64,000 bases of DNA from Thermoplasmatota archaeon (GCA_023381355.1 JAMCUL010000023.1:33042-97041); one strand, 5' to 3'; shown: positions 45,689-54,847, counted from the stretch's first letter. The notes: generated by a model from the letters alone, not told the origin. Numbers and translations: made by a program.

Positions 45689-47335
45689 TCATCCTATACT
45701 TTCCCTGAGTATTGATGTTACATAACCTCTGGCCTGCTTGAAGTTCAGCTCAGGGGGCATCGGCTTTTCACCTGAACTGACGAAGGCGTTCATTATGGCC
45801 GGCCCTTTGTATTTTACAAAACTTTCCATCACTTTTTGCAGCTCGTCCCTGGATCTTATTGTGAATCCTCCGATTCCAACCGCCTTTCCGATCATTTCAA
45901 AATCCGGGTTGAGCAGATCGACCCCAAATTCAGGGTATCCCATCACTTCCTCCTCAAATTTTATCATCCCGAGCTTTGAATTGTTGAAAACAACCACCTT
46001 GATATTCCTGTCATATTTCCTGGCCGTGATAAGCTCCATCATTGTCATTGCCGCGCTTCCGTCACCGACTATTGCAAAGACCGGCTTTTCGGAGGCAAAT
46101 GACAGCCCGATAGCCCCGGGAATCCCGGTACCCATGCTTCCAAGCCACGGGGAGAAGAAGAACTCCTTTGATGTCTTGAAACGCATGTTCCTTGCTGTCC
46201 ATACAGTTACGTTCCCGGTATCACCCATAATAATGGCATCAGGCGGAAGCAGTGCAGAGAGAGTGGAAACAATTGCTTCAGGGTTCAGTGGATCTCCCCT
46301 GGAGCCTTCATCCGACTCCATCTTCTGTATCCATCTTTTCTTTTCTCCCTCCATGGATTTGTAGAATTTTCTTTCCTTTTCATCCGGGCTTATATTCTTA
46401 AGGAAGTAAGAGGCATCGCATACGACAGATACGGTCGCGGTGATCCGTTTTCCAATACTCATGGGGTTTGAATCCACCTGGACTGATTTCTTTGAGGGAT
46501 CAAGGAATTGCGTGTATGGGAAATCAGATCCTATGAATATGAGAAGATCACTCTTTTTCATTGCCTCCACCGATGGCTTTGTTCCAAGAAGGCCCAATCC
46601 TCCCATAACCCTTGGATCCTCATCTGGAAGGATTCCCTTTCCTTTGAGGGCATAGATCAATGGCGCCCCTATTTTCTCAGCGAAATCCATAAGCTCGGAA
46701 GACAGGTATCTGCACCCGCTTCCGTACATGATGACTGGATTTGAAGATTCATTTATCAGTTCATTGCAGCGATGAAGATCCGGTTTTGTTTCCATTACCT
46801 GCCTTCCGGGAATAACACTGCCTGAATTTTTACCGGCATCCGCCCTCAGTATATCCACCGGGAGATCGAGGTGTGAAACCCCTCTTAAGTTCAGGGAACT
46901 GGATATGGCCCTTTCTATTAAGTAACGTGCAGACTCAGGGTTAATTATTCTCTGGCTGAACAGTGAGACATCCCTGAAAAGATCCATCATGTTCACTTCC
47001 TGGAAATATTCCTTTCCAATGAGGTCTGTTTCTATCTGGCCGGTAAGCGCAAGGACAGGTACATGATCCATTTTTGCCTCATATAAACCATTCAGGAGAT
47101 GGATTGATCCGGGACCAGATGTTCCCATACAGACAGATAAATTACCGGTATACTTTGAGTCAAATGCCGCCTCAAGTGATGCCCCCTCCTCATGCCTTAC
47201 CTGTATAAAATCAACCTTACCGTTCCTTCTAATCGCATCCATGAGAGGATTCAGTGAATCCCCGGGAAGCCCGTATATCCTCTTCACCCCTGCTGATTCC
47301 AGTGTATTAACCAGCATTTCCGCTACTGTTGTCAT
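45689..47335 (-). CDS. PoxB-like thiamine-diphosphate enzyme
   Basis: A 548-residue ThDP enzyme of the pyruvate oxidase/acetolactate synthase group. The catalytic Glu lies in VRHEEGASLEA, the FAD/ADP-site region in GSDFPYTQF, and the ThDP motif starts at VGDGSAAMTMMEL and ends FNNSKLGM. SLNPLMDAIRR and ELFRDVS-like blocks are closest to pyruvate:quinone oxidoreductase (PoxB), giving acetate and CO2. A bacterial-type 3' membrane-binding helix is not obvious. Convergent with the acyl-CoA ligase, five bases apart. Confidence 0.88.
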   Translation of the reverse strand: MTTVAEMLVNTLESAGVKRIYGLPGDSLNPLMDAIRRNGKVDFIQVRHEEGASLEAAFDSKYTGNLSVCMGTSGPGSIHLLNGLYEAKMDHVPVLALTGQIETDLIGKEYFQEVNMMDLFRDVSLFSQRIINPESARYLIERAISSSLNLRGVSHLDLPVDILRADAGKNSGSVIPGRQVMETKPDLHRCNELINESSNPVIMYGSGCRYLSSELMDFAEKIGAPLIYALKGKGILPDEDPRVMGGLGLLGTKPSVEAMKKSDLLIFIGSDFPYTQFLDPSKKSVQVDSNPMSIGKRITATVSVVCDASYFLKNISPDEKERKFYKSMEGEKKRWIQKMESDEGSRGDPLNPEAIVSTLSALLPPDAIIMGDTGNVTVWTARNMRFKTSKEFFFSPWLGSMGTGIPGAIGLSFASEKPVFAIVGDGSAAMTMMELITARKYDRNIKVVVFNNSKLGMIKFEEEVMGYPEFGVDLLNPDFEMIGKAVGIGGFTIRSRDELQKVMESFVKYKGPAIMNAFVSSGEKPMPPELNFKQARGYVTSILRESIG

Positions 47336-47377
47336 GATGATTACATGGAGACCAGATTATTTAAAGGGTGAGAATAA

Positions 47378-48955
47378 CTATATTTCCATTTCCTTCAATT
47401 TTTTAGATATCTCAGGCCTGAATTCCATCTTCTGCAGTATATCCTTTTCCAGATCGACTCCTGGAGCGACCTTGCTGAGAATTATTCCGTTTTCCCCAAG
47501 CTCAAAAACTGCCCTCTCCGTAATGTAGATTACCCTCTTCCTGTGCAATGATGCCTGTCTTCCACTGAACAGTATCTTGTAGACATCATTTACAAATTTC
47601 TTTTCCTCCCCATCCCTGACTATATTCAATTTACCGTTCTTCACGTCTACTTCCGTCCTTCCCGCCATGAATTTTCCCATGAATATGGCAACGGGTGTTC
47701 CCTGCGCTATAACTGGAAACCCGCCCGGTCCTGTTATCCTGTCCTTAAGAATGGATGGATTAACATTACCGATGCGATCAACCTGAAGGAAACCCAGTGC
47801 AGCGGCATCTATTATGCCTCCTTCATAGTTTGAAAACATGTCAGGAATAGTTGATACGGCGAAGAATCCCTTGCAGACACCAAAATCAGCACCGGAGAGG
47901 GTGACCCCTCCCCATGGCCCGGATTCAACAACAGGAACTATCCTGTCTCCCATCCTGTTCTCGTTGATGTAACGGCCAATGGTTGCCGGAATTCCGACAC
48001 CCAGGTTGATCATGATGTGGTCCTTTCCTTTCAGGGTTTCGTTCAGAACGTTGATGCCTTCCCTGACAATTATCTCGCCAGCTCTGTCCAGAACCCTGTC
48101 ACTCCCTATAAATTCTGGATTAGCGATATATCCGTTTCCAACCGATACTTCCGGATCAAAGTCAAAGCTAGTTGCCTGGGACTGATACTCCGCAGGAGAC
48201 CTTATTACGCCATCAACAAGTGGCCATGGTACCTCTACTTCCAGAGGTGTTATGTATCCACCGTTCATTATTCGTAGAACCTGTGCATATACCTTGCCAG
48301 GATTTGGATGTGCCTTGACTGCCTGCGCCATTGTCATGATTGTTCCCCTGAAGGGTTCGTCCCTTACTGACAGGTTTCCCTTAGAATCAGCTATTGATGC
48401 CCTTATTAAAGCATAGTTGGGCTTTGGACCTTCAAAGAAGAGAGTCCTTTCGTCATCCACAGTCATCTCCCTTACGGTGCATTCCCTTTTCCTGCTTGCA
48501 TTTTCGTTGAGTGCCCCGCCCTGATTTACAGGATCGAGGTATGTGTCTATGCCTATTTTTGTAAGAAGCCCTGGTCTTCCAGACGATATCTCCCTCAACC
48601 AGTAAGCCGTCAGTCCAATAGGCCAGCTATATATGGGTATTACTCCTTCAAGTGCCACCTTCTGGAGATATGGCGAGAAGCCCATGAAAGGCACAAGCAT
48701 TCCCCTTATGAACCTGGTATCGTGTTCATCATATATGTATTTCATTACATTGTCCAGTGCTCTTCCAGGTGAAGCAGGGAGGGCGTCACTTATCAGGAAG
48801 AGGTTTTTAGGGGTTCCATTCTCCCTGTAATATTCGAGGAGCTTTGTTATGAGGAAATCAGGTGTGGTCCCCATGTTGAACCCGGAAACTGCAACAACAG
48901 AATTTTCTCTTATCATCTCACTGAAATTTAGATCTTTCAATACACTGGTTACCAT
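47378..48955 (-). CDS. Family I CoA-transferase (acetate/propionate type)
   Basis: About 525 residues with both the alpha (N-terminal, VAVSGFNMGTTPDFL) and beta (C-terminal) CoA-transferase halves fused, as in YdiF/propionate CoA-transferase. The catalytic Glu lies in the ESGPWGG motif (about residue 345), followed by SGADFGVCKGF. It would exchange CoA between acyl-CoAs and acetate or other acids. ATG 48955 is preferred; an upstream in-frame ATG at 48964 adds three residues. Same strand as the PoxB-like gene and 42 bases upstream of it, so acetate could be linked to acyl-CoA pools. Confidence 0.9.
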   Translation of the reverse strand: MVTSVLKDLNFSEMIRENSVVAVSGFNMGTTPDFLITKLLEYYRENGTPKNLFLISDALPASPGRALDNVMKYIYDEHDTRFIRGMLVPFMGFSPYLQKVALEGVIPIYSWPIGLTAYWLREISSGRPGLLTKIGIDTYLDPVNQGGALNENASRKRECTVREMTVDDERTLFFEGPKPNYALIRASIADSKGNLSVRDEPFRGTIMTMAQAVKAHPNPGKVYAQVLRIMNGGYITPLEVEVPWPLVDGVIRSPAEYQSQATSFDFDPEVSVGNGYIANPEFIGSDRVLDRAGEIIVREGINVLNETLKGKDHIMINLGVGIPATIGRYINENRMGDRIVPVVESGPWGGVTLSGADFGVCKGFFAVSTIPDMFSNYEGGIIDAAALGFLQVDRIGNVNPSILKDRITGPGGFPVIAQGTPVAIFMGKFMAGRTEVDVKNGKLNIVRDGEEKKFVNDVYKILFSGRQASLHRKRVIYITERAVFELGENGIILSKVAPGVDLEKDILQKMEFRPEISKKLKEMEI

Positions 48956-49027
48956 AATTAACATTCAGTTTAGGTTAAATCATTATAGAAATATTGCCCT
49001 TTACAGTTAAGCCAGATATGTTGTGGA

Positions 49028-49486
49028 TTACATATTCTGGAAATCAACCTTTATTGAAAAGTTGCTCTTGTCATGTACGAAAGTACATTTCAGCCCCGTT
49101 GTTGAAATATTCTTCATCTCACTGTCAGCAGATGCCTCGTTTCGGTAATTGAGGTATATCGAGTTAAAGCCAATCTGTGGCATTGATTCCTGCCTTAGTA
49201 TGAACGGTTTCAGCTTTTCCATTGATTCTTTGAAGGTTGTTTCGTCAACCGTTATTTCCCCCTTCTTTATCTTCTCCATTCCTATTGAGATGAGCCCCTC
49301 ATAAATGGTCAGTCCTGCTTTTCTTTCAATACCCGTCAGGTTTTTGGCTCTTGCCCCAGAAAGTACCAGAAAGACACCCAGAAGGAGGAGAGGCAATCCC
49401 AGAATTGATTCGCCGAAGATAAATGCGAGTAAATAAAGTACCAGAAGGCCTACCCCTGAGGCAAGCTGAGTTATCTTCATATACAT
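49028..49486 (-). CDS. Small membrane protein, unknown
   Basis: A 152-residue protein with two adjacent hydrophobic segments at the N-terminus (about 8-25 and 28-46), then a soluble domain with charged helices and beta segments (TTFKESMEKLKPFILRQESM, GLKCTFVHDKSNFSIKVDF). No family recognised. It stands alone before the restriction-modification island. Confidence 0.6.
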   Translation of the reverse strand: MYMKITQLASGVGLLVLYLLAFIFGESILGLPLLLLGVFLVLSGARAKNLTGIERKAGLTIYEGLISIGMEKIKKGEITVDETTFKESMEKLKPFILRQESMPQIGFNSIYLNYRNEASADSEMKNISTTGLKCTFVHDKSNFSIKVDFQNM

Positions 49487-49593
49487 GAAATAGACTCAAC
49501 TTATTTATTTTTGAGGTACAGGTGAGTAAGATGGAGAAGATATTCTAGCACTGTATACCTGATGCAAAAATTAGTATATTTATCTTGGATTGA

Positions 49594-49812
49594 GTTTTAT
49601 ATAGTTTCAGGGTAATCATAGAAAAGGCGAATGATGGTGGAATAACTGTTTCATCCCGCTATGATCCTGAATTTATTTCCAGATTCAAGGGAATTAAGGG
49701 ACACAAATGGCATCCGGAAAACAAAAAATGGAGCTTTCCAGATGATGATGATACACTCAATGACATATTACAAATATTTGCAGGAGATGATGTGGAAATG
49801 CCAGTATCTTTG
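49594..49812 (+). pseudogene. N-terminal arm fragment of a tyrosine recombinase
   Basis: In the frame that continues into the methyltransferase, 49630-49800 reads ITVSSRYDPEFISRFKGIKG, then HKWHPENKKWSFPDDDD and TLNDILQIFAGDDVEMPVSL. This strongly resembles the N-terminal SAM-like arm of XerC/D-type integrases (pattern YxPExxxKIKxIxGHRWHPExKYWSFP). There is no ATG, GTG or TTG before 49792 in this frame after the stop at 49591-49593, so a canonical start is missing. A TATA-like TTTTATATA at 49595-49603 precedes it. I read it as a truncated integrase left in front of the island. Confidence 0.65.
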
Positions 49813-51429
49813 AGCACAAAAAACAATATCAATAAAGAAGCCTGGGGGGAAAGTAAATTACTTACCATAAAAGAGGCAAGTGAGTGGGCAAGTAAATATA
49901 CTGGCAGGAAAATCACGCCCTCAAACATCTCATACCTGGTCCAGTACGGCAGGGTGAGAAAACTGTCCGAAGATAAGGTGATCCTGATAAAGATGGATGA
50001 ACTGAGGGAGTACTACGACTCAAATTATGGAAGAAGAGAAATCCAGTGGAAAGAAAAACTGGGAGACGATTTGAACTGGAATCTATCGTTTGATTATCTG
50101 AAGGAGAGTGATACAACAAAGCATGTACACAGGTTGCATCCATACAAGGGGAAGTTCATTCCCCAGCTTGTTGAATACTTTTTGGATGAACACACTGATG
50201 ACTTTAAGAAAGAGGTCTATTTTCATCCCGGAGACATAGTCCTTGATCCATTTTGCGGGAGCGGCACTACACTGGTTGAGGCAAATGAACTGGGAATAAA
50301 TGCAATAGGAATAGACGTTTCCAAATTCAATTCGATGATCGGTAATGTGAAGGTCGGAAAGTATGACTTTGAGGATTTGCAGTCCACGTTAAACAGGATT
50401 ACTGAACTACTGCGGAATTTTGTGAATGAGTCCAATATCTCCAGGTTCGATAACGAACTTTCAGTGGAACTTGCTTCATTTAATAATAAATTTTTTCCAT
50501 CACCAGAATTCAAATACATGGTGGCAAATAAGGAGATTGACGAGAGAAGTTATGCTTCGGCCAAGGAGGAGGAATTTTCGAGAATTTACTCAAACCTGAT
50601 AAAAAAATATAACATTGAAGTTACAAATCCGAAAACTGGTAAATTTCTCGATATATGGTATCTGAAACCAGTTAGAGCTGAGATTGATTTTGTTTATAAT
50701 CTGGTAAAACAAATTGATAACTCAGTAACGAGGAATGCGGTTATGATAGTGCTGAGCAGGACAATAAGGTCCTGCAGGGCAACAACTCATTCTGACCTTG
50801 CAACATTAATAGAACCGGTAACATCTTCATATTATTGTACAAAACATAGAAAAATATGCAGGCCACTATTCTCAATCCTTGGATGGTGGGAGAGATATAG
50901 TGAAGATACGGTTAGCCGTTTAAAGGAATTTGACAGGATCAGGACTGGGACTAGCCATTTATGCCTGACTGGAAATTCAATGGACATGAATATAATTGAA
51001 AGCACAAGAGTAATGAATGATGAATTTGCAAAATTGCTGGATAAAAGAAAGATCGACGGGATTTTTTCAAGCCCGCCATATGTTGGAATGATTGATTATC
51101 ATGAGCAGCATTCTTACGCCTACGATCTGTTCGGGTTAGAGAAAAATTCAAGCCTTGAAATAGGGCGGATGTCCCTTGGACAGGGGATAGAAGCCAGAAG
51201 CAGATACGTCTATAACATTGCAGGCGTCTTGCGAAACTGTAGAAAATACCTGAAAGACGATTATGATATTTTTCTTGTTGCCAACGACAAATTTAATCTT
51301 TATCCAAGAATAGCTGAAAAAGCCAATATGACAATAATAGAACAGTTCAGGAGACCGGTTCTTAACAGGACAGAAAAGGACAAGGGTGCTTACTCCGAGA
51401 CAATTTTTCACCTAAAGGAACGTGCCTGA
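49792..51429 (+). CDS. DNA methyltransferase, TdeIII-like (m4C-type motifs)
   Basis: A 545-residue methyltransferase. After an N-terminal excisionase-like DNA-binding segment (TIKEASEWASKYTGRKITPS, residues 25-80) come AdoMet motif I DPFCGSGTT (152-160) and the catalytic S427-P-P-Y of N4-cytosine type enzymes. It matches modification enzymes paired with TdeIII-family endonucleases. The GTG start lies inside an integrase-derived frame; ATG 49798 or TTG 49810 may be real starts. AT-rich codon use (AAA, ATA, AGA) differs somewhat from core neighbours. Two bases separate it from the endonuclease gene. Confidence 0.88.
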   Translation: MEMPVSLSTKNNINKEAWGESKLLTIKEASEWASKYTGRKITPSNISYLVQYGRVRKLSEDKVILIKMDELREYYDSNYGRREIQWKEKLGDDLNWNLSFDYLKESDTTKHVHRLHPYKGKFIPQLVEYFLDEHTDDFKKEVYFHPGDIVLDPFCGSGTTLVEANELGINAIGIDVSKFNSMIGNVKVGKYDFEDLQSTLNRITELLRNFVNESNISRFDNELSVELASFNNKFFPSPEFKYMVANKEIDERSYASAKEEEFSRIYSNLIKKYNIEVTNPKTGKFLDIWYLKPVRAEIDFVYNLVKQIDNSVTRNAVMIVLSRTIRSCRATTHSDLATLIEPVTSSYYCTKHRKICRPLFSILGWWERYSEDTVSRLKEFDRIRTGTSHLCLTGNSMDMNIIESTRVMNDEFAKLLDKRKIDGIFSSPPYVGMIDYHEQHSYAYDLFGLEKNSSLEIGRMSLGQGIEARSRYVYNIAGVLRNCRKYLKDDYDIFLVANDKFNLYPRIAEKANMTIIEQFRRPVLNRTEKDKGAYSETIFHLKERA

Positions 51430-51431
51430 TC

Positions 51432-52217
51432 ATGGCATTAAACGAGAATCAGTCCACTCAAATTGAAAAAGTCCTGAAGGATAGTTTAAGGAACAAGTTC
51501 AAGGATTACAGTCCAGAAACCTCGTATATGCCATTCCATACGAGATTGCTTGGGAGTGACAGAATGGCATTATACTCTTTCATACATTCGCTGAGCACAA
51601 ACTTTGGAACATAAATTTTTGAACCTGTGACATCTGAACTGGCAAGAACAAATTTCAGAAAAGCCAGGACGCATATTTCTGTAGGTGATCATATAAGTAC
51701 TGGTTCCCAGGCTGAGATTCAATATATTATGGACAATCTTATTACTGGATCCACATCTCCAAACAAACGAGGAGAGATAGAAAAAATCAAAGAAAAATCC
51801 AGGGTAGGGGAAATTGCAAAAGTTAAACCTACAAAGGTTGATCTATATCTTGAAGATGATTCAGGAAGGAGATTCCTTTTTGATATCAAAACAGCCAAGC
51901 CAAACATTGGAAGCTTTAAAGAGTTCAAGAGAACATTACTTGAATGGGTTGCTGTGTCCCTGCTTGATGATCCGGAAGCCGACGTTAACACCTTGATTGC
52001 GATACCCTATAACCCATACGAACCAAAACCCTACAATAGATGGACTATGAGGGGTATGCTTGACATCAGCGTTGAACTGAAGGTGGCAGGTGAGTTCTGG
52101 GATTTTCTTGGAGGAGAAGGAACTTATCGTGACCTGCTTGAATGCTTTGAGAGAGTTGGCACAGAAATGAGTTCGGAGATAGATGAGTATTTCGAGAAGT
52201 TTAAAGGAATAATTTAG
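51432..52217 (+). pseudogene. TdeIII-family restriction endonuclease with in-frame stop
   Basis: The frame begins MALNENQSTQIEKVLKDSL and continues through FIHSLSTNFGT, stops at TAA 51612-51614, then goes on in the same frame: IFEPVTSELARTNF, and 196 codons from GTG 51627 to the stop at 52217. Family members read NFGTSIFEPV here, so one base change (TCA to TAA) explains the break. The catalytic PD-(D/E)xK-like set survives downstream (D72, D86-x-K88, counted from the GTG at 51627). Either the enzyme is lost, or a downstream restart or readthrough makes some product. Confidence 0.85.
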
Positions 52218-52254
52218 ACTTGCATGAGGAAAGTGCCTCAATGAGGTTTTAAAC

Positions 52255-52415
52255 TATAAACCAGACCTTTTATGTAATGTGTCAAGATCAATTTTCATAT
52301 CCGATGCCAGGTCTTTCCCCTTTTTCGATGCCTCACCCATGACCTCTGGCTTCTCTGTCCTGTGAATCTTTATTCTTGACAGTGTGAGGAAATATCCCTC
52401 AAACTGTGTCTGCAG
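52255..52415 (-). pseudogene. Possible gene scrap after restriction system
   Basis: A minus-strand frame of 53 codons (ending RSGL, stop 52255-52257) reads protein-like: FEGYFLTLSRIKIHRTEKPE followed by VMGEASKKGKDLASDMKIDL. There is no upstream ATG and a TGA begins the frame at 52416-52418. Just upstream on the same strand another frame shows a CLDCRHS zinc-like motif. It may be the 3' end of a lost gene. Weak evidence. Confidence 0.3.
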
Positions 52416-52472
52416 TCAAGGCACAAAGGATAATCCTTATTATTAATTACAGGTCTATTGATTGAGGAAAGG

Positions 52473-53141
52473 ATGAAAGATCTTTATAAACAAATCACTG
52501 AATGCAGAAAGTGCGAAAGGCTTGTGGAATTCAGGGAAAACGTCTTGAAGGATTCAAAGAAGTACAGGAATGTTGATTTCTGGAGAAGGCCACTCCATGG
52601 ATACGGTGACATAAACGGGAGAATTATGATAATTGGGCTTGCACCTGCTGCTTCTGGAGGAAACAGAACTGGAAGGGTTTTCACAGGGGATAAAAGTTCC
52701 GACTTCCTTATTTCATGCCTTTACGAAGCGGGAATAACCAATATTCCTACATCCAAGAGCAGGGATGATGGTCTTGAATATATAGACGCGTACATAACGC
52801 TTGCAGTGAGATGTGTACCACCTGAAAATAAGCCAGAAAAAGAGGAGATGGAAAACTGCTTCCCATATCTCAGACAGGAATACTTAATGATGAAGAACGT
52901 CCGTTCCATAATAGCACTTGGAAAAATTGCATTTGACAGTGCCCTGCGAATATTCAGGGAAAATGGTTACAGGGTTTCAGGAATTAAATTTGGAAATAAC
53001 CTGAAATACCAGTTTGGAGATATCATGCTGTACAGCCTCTTTCACCCAAGTCCGAGAAATGTTAATACAGGAAGGATAAATAGGACGGAATTTGTGGATA
53101 CTTTAAAGGATGCAAAACGCTATTCTTCAGGCATCGAGTAA
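52473..53141 (+). CDS. Uracil-DNA glycosylase, family 5 (UDGb)
   Basis: About 222 residues. N-terminal Fe-S-type cysteines in ITECRKCERL, motif GLAPAASGGNRTGRVFTGD (family 5 has Ala where family 4 has Glu at the active site), and motif HPSPRNVNTGR near the C-terminus. It removes uracil and some other deaminated bases, an important job at high temperature and low pH. ATG 52473 is chosen because GAGG lies a few bases upstream; TTG 52458 would add five residues. Confidence 0.93.
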   Translation: MKDLYKQITECRKCERLVEFRENVLKDSKKYRNVDFWRRPLHGYGDINGRIMIIGLAPAASGGNRTGRVFTGDKSSDFLISCLYEAGITNIPTSKSRDDGLEYIDAYITLAVRCVPPENKPEKEEMENCFPYLRQEYLMMKNVRSIIALGKIAFDSALRIFRENGYRVSGIKFGNNLKYQFGDIMLYSLFHPSPRNVNTGRINRTEFVDTLKDAKRYSSGIE

Positions 53142-53234
53142 TAATCTTATGCACATTCTCCCTATTATTACTGTGGCATGGCCAGCGTAAGAGGAGGCGG
53201 TGTCGGGGACGAAATCTCACATAGCTGGAAACAT

Positions 53235-53582
53235 TCATTCCTTACTGATTTCACACGTTCCAGTCTCTGGACCGGTATCCACACCTACTTCTGGAATCAG
53301 ATTCAAGATGCAGCGGGCTGGCTCAGGAGGGTTGTCAGAAATTGAATAATAAACCCACTGAGAGGATCTTCTTTCCTTTACCAGACCTTCTGCTTTCAGC
53401 TTGAACAGATGCTGCGAAACATTTGACTGGGATAGTCCAAGTATTGACTGAATCTGACATACACAGAATTCGCTGGACTTCAGTAGAGACAGTATCCTCA
53501 ATCTTGTAGAATCACTCATTGCCTTTAGAACACCTGCCATTCTGGTGAATTCCTCCCAATCAACTTCACTCATCATGTTCAA
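53235..53582 (-). CDS. ArsR-family metal/thiol-sensing regulator
   Basis: A 115-residue ArsR/SmtB regulator. The winged helix has the metal-binding box SEFCVCQI (C40, C42) on the recognition-preceding helix, as in ArsR proteins with a CVC motif, and two more cysteines near the C-terminus (PARC, GTC). It is the last gene of a DsrE-FmdE-ArsR operon and overlaps the FmdE-like stop by 17 bases. Probably represses its own operon. Confidence 0.92.
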   Translation of the reverse strand: MNMMSEVDWEEFTRMAGVLKAMSDSTRLRILSLLKSSEFCVCQIQSILGLSQSNVSQHLFKLKAEGLVKERRSSQWVYYSISDNPPEPARCILNLIPEVGVDTGPETGTCEISKE

Positions 53583-54225
53583 CCCTCCTCACGTTCTTAT
53601 ATATTATGTCTGTCCTCATTCCTTTATGCTCGTAAGGTACGTCTTTCCAGTCAATACTGATTGATTCAACTGAATAATTATCTTCCGGTCTCGTATTGAG
53701 GAGGACGTTCTGCACCCATTTATCCTGTGTTTTCTGGAGAAGATCAACGAGGGCTGGAACCCCCTCATAGTCTGAGGCTGCCAGATCTTTTTCAAGATTG
53801 GATATTTCCTCAGGGAAAAATCCCATATTTTCAGTTACCCTGACCGCCTTTCTATCTGATATTCTCTGGACTATGTACCAGACTCCAGGTTCATAAGTAA
53901 CATCCTGTGTTCCAAACCTGACTCTTCCTCCTGTGATATATGAAGCAACGTCCCCAATACATGGGCTGTTTCTCGAAATTACCCTCAGATCAGTTCGGTC
54001 AATTATTCCTTCTGGAAAGAGTGACTTCATCGCAACAGATATTGCATAAATACCCCTGAATAATCCATCACAGGCATGTCCATGAAATTTCAAGATATCT
54101 TCAGCATGAATTTCCCTTGCATTCCTGGCGTATCTTCCGTGGCTGGATTCCGTGTCTCTCACGAGAAAAAAAGGAATATTGCCGGATGCAAGTGCGGCTT
54201 TCTCAAAAACTGATCTGTCTGTCAT
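53566..54225 (-). CDS. FmdE-domain protein
   Basis: A 219-residue protein with an FmdE/tungsten-molybdenum formylmethanofuran dehydrogenase E-like domain: FHGHACDGLFRGIYAISVAM and RNSPCIGDVASYITGGRVRF. FmdE proteins bind zinc or other metals through His/Cys of HGHxC and the following Cys. There is no methanogenesis here, so a metal or sulfur-related role is likely. Between dsrE-like and ArsR genes in one operon. Confidence 0.82.
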   Translation of the reverse strand: MTDRSVFEKAALASGNIPFFLVRDTESSHGRYARNAREIHAEDILKFHGHACDGLFRGIYAISVAMKSLFPEGIIDRTDLRVISRNSPCIGDVASYITGGRVRFGTQDVTYEPGVWYIVQRISDRKAVRVTENMGFFPEEISNLEKDLAASDYEGVPALVDLLQKTQDKWVQNVLLNTRPEDNYSVESISIDWKDVPYEHKGMRTDIIYKNVRRVEHDE

Positions 54226-54235
54226 TCCTGAACCT

Positions 54236-54595
54236 TCAGAATGTCAATACGGTGTATCCTTCAACTGCGTATCTTGAGAATGCATCTCTTGCGAATTCAA
54301 GGTTGACTTTGCTCTCATTCAGCTGGTCCTTCAGTTTATACGCTTCTGCCTGGTTTGAACATGCTCCAATGACAAGCCCTGCATCAACCAGTTCCTTTAT
54401 GGCACTGCGGAATTCACTATTTGATTCAAGCCTGGCCATAGATCTGACTCCTCCGGTAAAGAGAAAGACCTCCACTGATTCAATGCTGTTTTCCTTTCTT
54501 GCGTCATATATTCTTTTTGCGACATGAAGTCCTGAAAGTACCTTCTCCTTCTGATCCATTCCAGAATTTATTACGATTGCAATTTTTCCACTCAT
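54236..54595 (-). CDS. DsrE-family sulfur-carrier-like protein
   Basis: A 119-residue DsrE/DsrF-like alpha/beta protein: AIVINSGMDQKEKVLSGLHVAKR, EVFLFTGGVRSM, and a conserved cysteine in GLVIGACSNQAEAYKL, the position that carries persulfide in DsrE-type sulfur transferases. First gene of its operon; the start lies close after an operator-like dyad. Confidence 0.82.
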   Translation of the reverse strand: MSGKIAIVINSGMDQKEKVLSGLHVAKRIYDARKENSIESVEVFLFTGGVRSMARLESNSEFRSAIKELVDAGLVIGACSNQAEAYKLKDQLNESKVNLEFARDAFSRYAVEGYTVLTF

Positions 54596-54604
54596 AGTAT
54601 CACT

Positions 54605-54624
54605 ATATTAGCATATTCTAATAT
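54605..54624 (-). promoter_or_regulatory. Operator-like dyad of the DsrE-FmdE-ArsR operon
   Basis: ATATTAG (54605-54611) and CTAATAT (54618-54624) form perfect 7-bp arms with a 6-base spacer. It begins ten bases before the DsrE ATG on the minus strand and covers the promoter of a probably leaderless message. Long AT-rich inverted repeats of this kind are bound by ArsR/SmtB dimers, and such a regulator is the last gene of the operon. Confidence 0.6.
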
Positions 54625-54847
54625 ACTAATTAAATTTTTGGAATTCACTAAAACGACAACCCCAGGAATATATCCCTATTTTCGATATACGTGGTTGATC
54701 TTCCAGCAGTACCACCTTCAGGATCGACAACCTCATGATTTAAAACTTTATTAGTGGTTTTTAGAAAGATGAAGAAAACCTGCAGACATATATAACCTAA
54801 ATACTGGATTGTGAAAAAATATATAATGATATGAGAGATGCAACGCC

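Noticed and set aside
53176..53345. Plus-strand frame MASVRGGGVGDE... near the ArsR gene
   Set aside because: Mostly antisense to the ArsR gene and without a family match.
54648..54840. Minus-strand 74-codon frame ending DIFLGLSF
   Set aside because: The tail reads somewhat like a real C-terminus (DPEGGTAGRSTTY), but the front is low-complexity and it covers the promoter of the sugar importer; too weak to call.
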